A DNA stretch of 17,767 nt, from assembly GCA_029882725.1 (NCBI GenBank), contig JAOUKG010000002.1:1-17767 (forward strand). Direction: 5' to 3'. Below the pieces are notes generated by a model. The model made no database searches. It worked only from the letters and a program-made list of their open reading frames with translations, and was not told the origin of the DNA. Origin of the DNA: Cyclobacteriaceae bacterium. Lineage in GTDB: Bacteria; Bacteroidota; Bacteroidia; Cytophagales; Cyclobacteriaceae. Made by a program: the position numbers and the translations under genes. The first letter of the stretch is position 1. The number at the start of each line of letters is the position of its first letter. Shown one piece after another: positions 7,715-14,369 of the stretch.

Positions 7715-8662
7715 ATGAAAATTGTATATCAGATACAGGAAGAAGAGTATAAATATCGTTTTCAGCCTTTATTATTCAATACGTCCAGACACAGAAAGCT
7801 GCAATCTCCAGAAGCATGGTATTCATTTTATTTGATAGATGAACAAAAGCATGAAATTTGGGCAGAATTTCATGTTTGTCATTCAGCTAACGCGCTTAAT
7901 AGTCCTTTAAGAGCTCCCTACGGAGGTTTTTCGGCTAATTCTATGTTGGGGCAGGAACGATTTGACCATTTTTCAAAGGAGGTTGCAGAATCCATTGAGA
8001 TTCCCACATTAAGCAGTATTGAGATTAAAGTTCCACCTCATTTGTTTGATAACCAGGTTGTTACCTGGCAGGAAAATATACTTTGTGAATTGGGATATAA
8101 AATAAATAATAAGGATCCTCATTGGTTTCTCCCCATTACCGGAAGTTCATATACATCAAAATTAAAGTCAACAGAATACAAACGGAAGCTAAACCGACTT
8201 AGGGAAAATAATTTTTTATTTAAAGTAGAAACTTTGGATGAATACCTTGATGCGTATCGGTTTATTTCAGATTGTATGCGGGGTAAGGGCTATAAAATTT
8301 CGATGTCGGAAAAGGATTTTGTTCAATATTTGGAAAAGATACCCGATGATATACGGGTTTTTTCAGTATTTTTTGAAAATAAAAGGGTGGCTGCCTCTAT
8401 TTGTTTTAAAGTAAATGAAACTACCTTATATGATTTTATGCATGCACATTTAAGAGAAATGGATACGCATAGCCCTGTACTTAAACTCTTCGACGGAATT
8501 TACGAGTATGGCCGGAACCATATGTTCCACTATTTGGACATGGGAACGGCTTCTTTAGAGGGAAAGCCCAATTATCCGCTTATTCATTTTAAAGAGCTGG
8601 CCGGGGGTATTATTCAGAATAAATTTATTTGGGGAAAAGATATAAACCCCTCAATAAGATGA
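7715..8662 (+). CDS. GNAT / FemAB-like acyltransferase
   Basis: A 315-residue soluble protein resembling the GNAT_acetyltransf_6 / FemAB-like group of Bacteroidota. The N-terminal half (about 1-135) is a degenerate GNAT-like module with an APYGGFSAN loop. The C-terminal half (about 145-300) has the usual order: a basic helix KRKLNRLREN, the CMRGKGYKISMSEKDF region, a strand pair RVFSVFFENKRVAASICFKV, a YDFMHAH segment and YLDMGTAS near the acceptor site. Members transfer acyl or aminoacyl groups to sugars, peptides or polysaccharide precursors. There is no signal peptide, so action on a cytoplasmic precursor is expected. The stop overlaps the flippase start (ATGA), which ties its substrate to the glycan being exported. 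The donor and acceptor cannot be told from sequence. Confidence 0.75.
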   Translation: MKIVYQIQEEEYKYRFQPLLFNTSRHRKLQSPEAWYSFYLIDEQKHEIWAEFHVCHSANALNSPLRAPYGGFSANSMLGQERFDHFSKEVAESIEIPTLSSIEIKVPPHLFDNQVVTWQENILCELGYKINNKDPHWFLPITGSSYTSKLKSTEYKRKLNRLRENNFLFKVETLDEYLDAYRFISDCMRGKGYKISMSEKDFVQYLEKIPDDIRVFSVFFENKRVAASICFKVNETTLYDFMHAHLREMDTHSPVLKLFDGIYEYGRNHMFHYLDMGTASLEGKPNYPLIHFKELAGGIIQNKFIWGKDINPSIR

Positions 8663-9921
8663 ACGAATCAACACCATTGCAGCAGCTGAAAGCATTGTTG
8701 AAGAGTAAATCCCCCTTGGTAGTTATAGCAGTAGGACTGCGTGGGGTACTTTCATTGGCGATTTACAAACTTGTTTCGATAAATTTTGGTGTGAGTGGCC
8801 TGGGGCTTTTTTCCCATTTTCAAAATTTCACTTCCCTGTTTACCCAAGTTTCCGATCAGGGTACCACCTTAGGTATAATGAGCTTGCACAAAGAGGAACA
8901 GAATAGGCCTCGGTTATTTTTTCATGCTTTTATTCTAAACACGGTCTTTTTTTTACTCATTTCCCTCATTGTCTATATAAAACAGGATGTTTTCCTTCGG
9001 TATTTTGAGGGGTTGTCCTTTTCTGAATTGAATTTTGCATTGGCTGGATTGTCCATTTTTATATTACTTTATAACAGCCTCACTTTTTCATTTATTTATG
9101 CAACCCGATCTTTCAAACTGCTGTTATTCTTAACCATTATCAATATAATTGTTGTTTTTCTCTTCGTTTGGGTGTCCTCGCAATGGGGTCTTACGAGTAC
9201 CATGTATGGGTTTGTGTTTGGTTGGGGATTATGTAGTCTTATCAATTTTTCTGTAGCTTATTTTACGCAAGTGATGCCTAAGTTGGAGTTTTCATTTTCC
9301 ATGGATATTGTAAAGTCTTTGGGAAATTTTATTCTGATAGCAGGGGCAGGCTTATTGTTGGGTAAATTTGTGGATTATTTTGTTCGGGATTTTGCATTCG
9401 ATTGGTATGGTATAGAGAATACCGGTTATTGGCAATCCCAAGTTCGACTTTCAGATAGTTATAGATCGGCATTTTTAGGAACGTTAGGATTGGTTTTCTA
9501 TTCAGGAATTTCAATGCAGATTACCAATACCATCTTCCTTAAAGAGTATACAAGGAAAATGATGATGTATTCCGTAGTGATTGTTTTACCAGCATTGGTG
9601 GGAATTTATATTTTCAGAAATCACCTTTTTATACTTTTATATAGTAGGGAACTTTTACCCGCAACAGATTTTTTATACTGGCAGTTAATTGCCGATCTCT
9701 TTGCTCTTCCATCCTTTTTGTTGGTTTATGTGTTAATTGCCAGAAAAAATTTTAAGGTTTATTTGAAGGTGCATTTAGTGTCGGCCCTTGTCTATGTTGT
9801 ATTTATTCTTGTGTTTTCTTTGTTGTCGAGTGAAATCTGGGTAATCCCTGCTGCGAATGCCCTAAGATATTTTTTATTCTTCTTTTTGTTGTTTAGGTTG
9901 GTTAAGAAAGATTTGAAATGA
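8659..9921 (+). CDS. Wzx-like polysaccharide flippase (MOP/PST superfamily)
   Basis: A 420-residue, strongly hydrophobic inner-membrane protein with about 12 predicted helices spread evenly along its length. It opens with SPLVVIAVGLRGVLSLAIYK followed by a GVSGLGLFSHFQNFTSLF segment, the usual start of O-antigen/exopolysaccharide flippases that move lipid-linked oligosaccharides to the periplasm. The ATG at 8659 forms an ATGA overlap with the acyltransferase stop; a longer in-frame start at 8629 would sit inside that gene and is not favoured. Its own stop overlaps the glycosyltransferase start in the same manner. No polymerase (Wzy) or initiating phosphoglycosyltransferase is present in the window, so a glycolipid or short glycan is as likely a cargo as a polymer. 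Confidence 0.87.
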   Translation: MNESTPLQQLKALLKSKSPLVVIAVGLRGVLSLAIYKLVSINFGVSGLGLFSHFQNFTSLFTQVSDQGTTLGIMSLHKEEQNRPRLFFHAFILNTVFFLLISLIVYIKQDVFLRYFEGLSFSELNFALAGLSIFILLYNSLTFSFIYATRSFKLLLFLTIINIIVVFLFVWVSSQWGLTSTMYGFVFGWGLCSLINFSVAYFTQVMPKLEFSFSMDIVKSLGNFILIAGAGLLLGKFVDYFVRDFAFDWYGIENTGYWQSQVRLSDSYRSAFLGTLGLVFYSGISMQITNTIFLKEYTRKMMMYSVVIVLPALVGIYIFRNHLFILLYSRELLPATDFLYWQLIADLFALPSFLLVYVLIARKNFKVYLKVHLVSALVYVVFILVFSLLSSEIWVIPAANALRYFLFFFLLFRLVKKDLK

Positions 9922-10775
9922 GTTCACTGGTTTCGGTTATATGTTTGTGCTATAATCATGCAAAATATGTTGTAGAGGCACTTAATTCGGTTTTGGCCCA
10001 AACATATCCCCATATTGAAATTATAATAGTAGACGATTTTAGTACCGATACCAGTCGAGAAGTTATTACTGAATTCATAAAAACACATCCTGATATTCAT
10101 TTCATTCAAAATCCTTACAACTATGGAAATTGTAAGGCTTTTAATCTGGGTTTGGAACATTGTAAGGGTGAATTTATTATTGACTTTGCCGCGGATGATT
10201 TGATGCATCCCGAAAAAATAGAAAAGCAAGTAAAAGCCTTTTCAGAATCAGGTCCTGAAACAGGAGTTGTACATCACGATGCCCGGATTGTGGATGAATC
10301 AGGGACGCCAGTTTATTTACATTCTGTTATGGTTCATAAAATCCTAAAACGTTCTATACCAAATGGTATCATTTTCAAAGATTTACTGAAATATTATTTT
10401 GTGAATAGTCCTTCGATGATGATACGGAAACAAGTGTTTGAAGAATTGAACGGGTACGATGAAACGCTTTCGTATGAAGATTTTGATTTCTGGATACGGT
10501 CTGCCAGAAAATGGGAATATCAATACCTACCTGAAGTACTGATGACCATAAGGAAATTACCTAATAGTATGTCTGCACGAGTTTCAGGATGGAGAAAAAG
10601 ACATGCAAAATCCACGTTAATAGTTTGTGAAAAAGCATTGGGAATGGGGCTAAACCTGGATGAAAAAAGGGCTTTGAGGTTTAGGTTAATGTATGAAATA
10701 AAACAGTCAATTATGGGACTAAATTTCAATCATACCCTTCATTTATTGAAAATATTATTAAAAACACTTCAATAA
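9918..10775 (+). CDS. Family 2 glycosyltransferase
   Basis: A 285-residue GT-A fold glycosyltransferase that adds a sugar from a nucleotide donor to a glycan acceptor. The N-terminal strand and loop VSVICLCYNHAKYV, VDDFSTD (D39-D40), and DFAADD (D93-D94 as the metal-binding DxD equivalent) are clear. The acceptor-side motif YEDFDFW near residue 190 supplies the likely catalytic base. A short helical tail follows with no transmembrane helix, so the enzyme is cytoplasmic or peripheral at the membrane. The start overlaps the flippase stop (ATGA), and this is the last gene of the run; 118 bases without an obvious strong terminator follow before the next gene. Donor and linkage are unknown. Confidence 0.9.
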   Translation: MSSLVSVICLCYNHAKYVVEALNSVLAQTYPHIEIIIVDDFSTDTSREVITEFIKTHPDIHFIQNPYNYGNCKAFNLGLEHCKGEFIIDFAADDLMHPEKIEKQVKAFSESGPETGVVHHDARIVDESGTPVYLHSVMVHKILKRSIPNGIIFKDLLKYYFVNSPSMMIRKQVFEELNGYDETLSYEDFDFWIRSARKWEYQYLPEVLMTIRKLPNSMSARVSGWRKRHAKSTLIVCEKALGMGLNLDEKRALRFRLMYEIKQSIMGLNFNHTLHLLKILLKTLQ

Positions 10776-10828
10776 CTTTAATTATTCATAAAAGACAAGA
10801 AGAGTCTTTCTGAAATTACAAAAGCGGT

Positions 10829-10859
10829 TTTGCAATTGGGTGTAGATGTTCTATCTTCG
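10829..10859 (+). promoter_or_regulatory. Candidate Bacteroidota-type promoter of the Gfo/Idh gene
   Basis: TTTG (10829-10832), 19 bases, then TATCTTCG (10852-10859), one mismatch from TAnnTTTG. Spacing matches the candidate at 4201-4231. The predicted start of transcription is near 10865, about 30 bases before the ATG at 10894. This suggests the dehydrogenase can be expressed separately from the upstream operon. Confidence 0.45.
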
Positions 10860-10893
10860 TTATTTCCGTGAAAACTTTTAAAATATAATCAGG

Positions 10894-12039
10894 ATGAAGA
10901 ATATAAGAGTAGCCATTGCAGGTACTGGCTTTATTGGGCCTGCACACATCGAAGCCTTGCGTAGGATTCCATACATAGATGTTGTAGCCATTAGCCATCC
11001 GGTTGCTAGTGAGGTAGATGAAAAAGCGAAATCCCTTGGTGTGCCAAAGGGGTATGTTGATTATTATGAAATGATCGAAAAGGAAAAACCTGATAGTGTT
11101 CATATTTGTACGCCAAATTTCCTTCACTATGAGATGTCAAAGGCAGCTTTGGAAGCCGGTATCCATGTAATTTGCGAAAAACCTTTAGCAACAAAAATAC
11201 ATGAAGCAGATGAGCTTGTGGCAATTGCTGAAAAATCAGGTCTTGTAAATGCAGTGCATTTCAATTTAAGATATTATCCGTTGGTTAGGCAAATGAAAAC
11301 CATGCGTGAAAAAGGGGAATTGGGAGAAGTGTATTCGATAATGGGTTCTTATTTACAAGATTGGCTGTATTATGCCACCGATTATAACTGGAGGTTGGAG
11401 CCGGATCAATCGGGCGATTCCAGAGCAGTAGCCGATATAGGTTCTCATTTGATGGATAATATTGAGTACATTACCGGGTTGAAAATCACGAGTGTAATGG
11501 CCGATTTCAATACAGTTCACAAGGTTCGTAAAAAGCCTCTGAAACCAATTGAAACTTTTGCGGGTAAAATGCTTAAGCCTGAGGATTACGCAGATATTCC
11601 CATTAATACAGAAGATTATGCAAATATTTTATTGAGATTCGATAACGGCAATAAGGGTAATGTTACCGTGAGTCAGGTTTGTGCTGGTCGTAAAAACAGA
11701 CTTTCACTCGAGATCTCAGGATCAGAACAAACCTTAGGATGGTGTTCAGAAACGCCTAATGAATTATGGATTGGAAAACGTGATGGCAACAACCAAGTGA
11801 TGATGAGAGATCCTTCTCTTGTACATCCTGAAGCGGCTTCCTTGATTTCGTTTCCCGGAGGACATAACGAAGGCTTCCCCGACACATCGAAACAGATGTT
11901 TAAAGAAGTATATGCAGCCATACGCGAAGGACTTAGCCCTACGGCTCCATACCCTACTTTCAAAGACGGTCAGCGAGAGTTGATATTGTGCGAAAGAACA
12001 ATAGAAAGTCATAAAAAAGGAGCTTGGGTGGATGTTTAG
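10894..12039 (+). CDS. Gfo/Idh/MocA-family NAD(P)-dependent oxidoreductase
   Basis: A 381-residue cytoplasmic sugar or cyclitol dehydrogenase. The N-terminal Rossmann domain begins VAIAGTGFIGPAH (G10, G12, G15); the family EKP motif is at 95-97 with the usual catalytic or nucleotide-contacting lysine K96. The C-terminal domain has VADIGSHLMDN with D181 and H185, matching the DxGxHxxD catalytic pattern. The length is typical. Family members oxidise or reduce sugars at several positions; Bacteroidota ones near a GMC/subunit-3 pair often act on 3-keto sugars, which makes that the leading guess here, but it is inference. The gene stands alone, with a candidate promoter upstream and a strong terminator downstream, so it is probably monocistronic or a second unit behind the operon. 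Confidence 0.92.
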   Translation: MKNIRVAIAGTGFIGPAHIEALRRIPYIDVVAISHPVASEVDEKAKSLGVPKGYVDYYEMIEKEKPDSVHICTPNFLHYEMSKAALEAGIHVICEKPLATKIHEADELVAIAEKSGLVNAVHFNLRYYPLVRQMKTMREKGELGEVYSIMGSYLQDWLYYATDYNWRLEPDQSGDSRAVADIGSHLMDNIEYITGLKITSVMADFNTVHKVRKKPLKPIETFAGKMLKPEDYADIPINTEDYANILLRFDNGNKGNVTVSQVCAGRKNRLSLEISGSEQTLGWCSETPNELWIGKRDGNNQVMMRDPSLVHPEAASLISFPGGHNEGFPDTSKQMFKEVYAAIREGLSPTAPYPTFKDGQRELILCERTIESHKKGAWVDV

Positions 12040-12090
12040 TATTAGCAGTTAGTTTTTGTGTCCCTACATATTATAGGCCAAGAGCCAGAA

Positions 12091-12121
12091 GCACCTCAAA
12101 CTTTTTGAGGTGCTTTTTTTT
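12091..12121 (+). terminator. Rho-independent terminator after the Gfo/Idh gene
   Basis: A perfect 10-base stem, GCACCTCAAA (12091-12100) with TTTGAGGTGC (12104-12113), closes a 3-base loop and is followed at once by eight T's (12114-12121). It lies about 50 bases after the dehydrogenase stop and should end that transcript. Confidence 0.9.
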
Positions 12122-12161
12122 GAAAGCCTTTTTGCCGTAAGTAATGCCACCTCATCCTCGG

Positions 12162-12190
12162 TCCTTCTCCTCCGTACCGGCGGAGAAGGA
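12162..12190. repeat. Long hairpin (13-base stem, one mismatch)
   Basis: TCCTTCTCCTCCG (12162-12174) pairs with CGGCGGAGAAGGA (12178-12190) with a single mismatch and a 3-base loop. It has no T tract, and it lies beyond the true terminator, so it resembles a dispersed palindromic (REP-like) element more than a second terminator. Confidence 0.5.
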
Positions 12191-12256
12191 TGACGTTTCG
12201 CAAGTTTACGTACAACAGCAAGGGGTTATGAATTTGGTTCCCATGCCAATTTGGTC

Positions 12257-12336
12257 TGGTCCGGATGTCCGGTCCTATATGCTAATTTGATCCACCTCCT
12301 ACTGTTGTTGGTCCGGACGTCCATCCGGTCCCTGAA
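12257..12336. repeat. Intergenic repeat, copy A
   Basis: An 80-base unit made of a GGTCCGGATGTCCGGTCCTA half, a GATCCACCTCCT linker and a second GGTCCGGACGTCCATCCGGTCC-type half. The second half contains a short palindrome (12313-12328: CCGGACG, TC, CATCCGG, one mismatch). It is nearly identical to copy B about 30 bases further on. Confidence 0.75.
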
Positions 12337-12365
12337 TATAACAGCCCAGTTTTTCTAAGGTTAGT

Positions 12366-12441
12366 TGGTCCGGATGTCCGATCCTACATGCTAAATTGAT
12401 CCACCTCCTGCTTTGGTCCGGATGTCCATCCGGTCCCTGAA
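12366..12441. repeat. Intergenic repeat, copy B
   Basis: A 76-base unit matching copy A along its whole length apart from scattered substitutions and a 4-base gap in the linker. Its second half holds a perfect palindrome: CCGGATG and CATCCGG around TC (12418-12433). Confidence 0.75.
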
Positions 12442-12509
12442 CATTTTACGTTCTCTTTTATTTTTTACTTTTATAATTTGTCTTTTATATTTCTGCACAA
12501 AAACCTTAG

Positions 12510-12535
12510 TTGGTGCGGATGTCCATCCGGTCCTT
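12510..12535. repeat. Intergenic repeat, half copy C
   Basis: A third, partial copy that carries only the second half (TTGGTGCGGATGTCC then ATCCGGTCCTT). It is preceded by TTAGTTGGT-like bases also found before copy B, so the unit boundary probably extends a few bases upstream. Confidence 0.65.
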
Positions 12536-12542
12536 GGATTTT

Positions 12543-12596
12543 GGAGGATTAACAACAAATGGGAAAGGAGAAAACTTCCGAGGAAGTCCATCCTCC
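12543..12596. repeat. Nested inverted repeat
   Basis: Outer arms GGAGGAT (12543-12549) and ATCCTCC (12590-12596) enclose an inner hairpin ACTTCC (12574-12579) / GGAAGT (12582-12587). The whole could fold into a branched structure. No coding or T-tract context; function unknown. Confidence 0.35.
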
Positions 12597-12729
12597 CCTT
12601 CCAATTACCAGTCTTTGCCAATATCACACCTCTATCAATCATTACACACCACCAATAATTTATCGACAAAACAATAAATAACTCGTTAAATATTAGAAAT
12701 ATAAAATATCTAATAATATATTCGTTTAA

Positions 12730-12788
12730 TTATTTACTATACATAGGTAATTTTATCTAAAATTGAACTATCTATATATAGTAAATAA
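12730..12788. repeat. AT-rich inverted repeat with 35-base spacer
   Basis: TTATTTACTATA (12730-12741) and TATAGTAAATAA (12777-12788) are perfect reverse complements 35 bases apart, about 70 bases before the next gene. It could be an operator or a chance match in AT-rich DNA. Confidence 0.35.
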
Positions 12789-12856
12789 ATAGTTTATAAA
12801 TTATTGATAATAGGTGTTTTCAATATGAACCTAATTGTCAATTTTGATTTGAAAAT

Positions 12857-14361
12857 ATGCCTGAACCTAATTTCATACAGCAATTAATAGCTTGTCTCCA
12901 TAAACAACGGATTGGCTGTGGTAGGGTTCTTGTGTTGCCTGTTTTGACTCTTGTATTTATGCTCACCCTCTTTTCCGTGAGTGCCCAATCTACGGATTAC
13001 CCCCCCCATTAGAATCCGATAATTACCGTTCATACACTCATTTCCTCGATTCTATTAAGAATTTGATGGAAAAGCAGATCGATAGCCTTGAAACTCTGGG
13101 TCATTTGCCGCAGGAAATCCTTACTGATCAGGTGGACAGCCTGAATCGCTCCATAGGAAAAATTGAAAGCCACTTGAACGGCTATGTTCAAAATGTCAAC
13201 AGTTCTCTGAGTAATTTGGAAACGAAGGTGCGTGACACCCTGCCCCTTAAAAAATATAATGATATTAATAATAAGGTGCAGACTGTTGATCAAAAACTGG
13301 ACTTGATTTCCCAATCCCGGTTCCTCAAAGACCTGGGTTTTGACCTCAGTGAATCGGATTTGCAGAAACTGGGGATCGACCCTCCCAATCTTTCCCTGAG
13401 CCTTGAGAAGGTAAAAGCCCTTGATTTGGATCTGGACATAAACGCAAACATGGATTTTGTCAAGGGTTCGAAAATCAACCTGCCTGATCAGGAAATACTC
13501 GACAAAATGAAAGGTTATGCCAGCAAAGCCACCAAACAGACCGAACTCTTCAATGCGAAAAATATCAAGTCGTATTTGGAGCAGCAAGCCGATCTTGGTC
13601 TTTTTAATATCAAAGAAATAAAAGAGCTCAAGAAGCAAGAAAAAATCATTGCAGAACTTCAGGCCGAGATGAGCCAATATACCCAAAAACTTGAAATGGC
13701 CACCAACCCTGAGCAGTTGAAAACCCAAGGGGTGAATCTGGTGAAAAGCACGGCCAAGGAACATTTCGAGGGCAAGATGGAAGTGGTGCAACAGGCCCAG
13801 GCGCAAATGGCCAAGTACAAAAAACATTATGACAACGTGCAGAGTATTAAAGATTTGCCAAAACGTCCCCCAAATCGCATGAAGGGTAAGCCATTGAATC
13901 AAAGACTACTTTATGGACTCAGCCTTACCCCTTATAGAACCTCCGAGCATGTCGAGTTTGATGTTTCACCCCAGGTAGAATTCCGGTGGACAGGCAAGCT
14001 GAATATTGGTGTTGGGGGGTATTATCGGGTGGCCATCAACAAAGAAGACATACGTTTTGAGGACATACCTGCTCACTATGGGTTTAGAAGTTTTGCGAGT
14101 TTTGCGGGATACAAAAAGTTTTACCTGTATGGGTGTGTTGACCTTTACAATGGTTTGAAAGTACAGCCCGATATGACTTGGGGCAATAGGCAATGGCAAC
14201 AGGGGTATCTGTTGGGAATTGGTAGGAGTTATAAAATCAAAAAAAACATATATGGATTTTCCATAGCCTCACTGGACTTAAACAAGTTGAGAAGTGATTT
14301 CAATTGGGAAAAATATGAGGTGAGGTTTGGGGTTCGGATGATTATAAGGAAAAATAAATAG
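12857..14361 (+). CDS. Secreted coiled-coil protein with beta-rich C-terminus; signal peptide out of frame
   Basis: No named family recognised. The ATG at 12857 starts a clear signal peptide (hydrophobic VLVLPVLTLVFMLTLFSVSAQS), but this frame meets TAG at 13010 after 51 codons. The long body lies one frame back (first internal ATG 13063, 432 residues to 14361). The frames join at a run of eight C's (13000-13007): nine or six C's, or a -1 ribosomal slip, would give about 501 residues. The body is helical and heptad-rich to about residue 400 of the joined protein (for example IKELKKQEKIIAELQAEMSQ), then about 140 residues of alternating beta pattern (LNIGVGGYYRVAI, KKFYLYGCVDLYNG, YEVRFGVRMIIRK) resembling small outer-membrane barrels. 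It starts 8 bases before the RHS gene and may help place it on the surface. Noticeably richer in G and C than the RHS N-terminus. Confidence 0.65.
13000..13007 (+). repeat. C8 homopolymer at a frame junction (possible slippery or phase-variable site)
   Basis: Eight C's read as TAC CCC CCC CAT TAG in the signal-peptide frame. C CCC CCC (13000-13006) fits the X XXY YYZ pattern of -1 slippery heptamers, and a -1 slip leads straight into the long downstream ORF. A stem of TAGAATC (13010-13016) with GATTCTA (13048-13054) follows. Poly-C tracts are also classic phase-variation and sequencing-error sites. Confidence 0.7.
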
Positions 14362-14369
14362 ATCTATAA

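Larger units (their letters stand above)
12122..12856. other. Long gene-poor intergenic region with repeats and AT-rich stretch
   Basis: No ORF in either direction here shows domain-like sequence; the short ORFs present run through repeats. From left to right it holds a hairpin (12162-12190), a repeat cluster (12257-12535), a second nested hairpin (12543-12596) and an AT-rich stretch from about 12640 with an inverted repeat (12730-12788). The AT-rich end should contain the promoter of the following gene, but no well-spaced TTTG/TAnnTTTG pair was found. Confidence 0.6.

Noticed and set aside
8629..8658. Longer start for the flippase
   Set aside because: The ATG at 8659 gives an ATGA stop/start overlap like that at the next junction, and the extra residues would come from inside the acyltransferase gene.
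10791..10809. Hairpin AAAGAC/GTCTTT as operon terminator
   Set aside because: Only 6 base pairs with a 7-base loop and no T tract after it; too weak to call.
12257..12535. CRISPR array
   Set aside because: Only two and a half copies, units differ in length and sequence, and the spacing is irregular.
12391..12669. Short ORFs on both strands across the repeat cluster
   Set aside because: They run through the duplicated GGTCCGGATGTCC units, have no conserved-looking content and are explained by the repeats.
12839..12846. CAATTTTG as -7 element for the coiled-coil gene
   Set aside because: No TTTG lies at the required distance upstream, and the start of transcription would fall almost on the ATG at 12857.
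13030..13902. A 290-codon minus-strand ORF opposite the coiled-coil gene
   Set aside because: It is a shadow of the helical, Glu/Lys/Gln-rich plus-strand protein: the translation is a Phe/His/Leu-rich string with no domain, and the plus-strand frame has signal peptide, heptads and beta tail.
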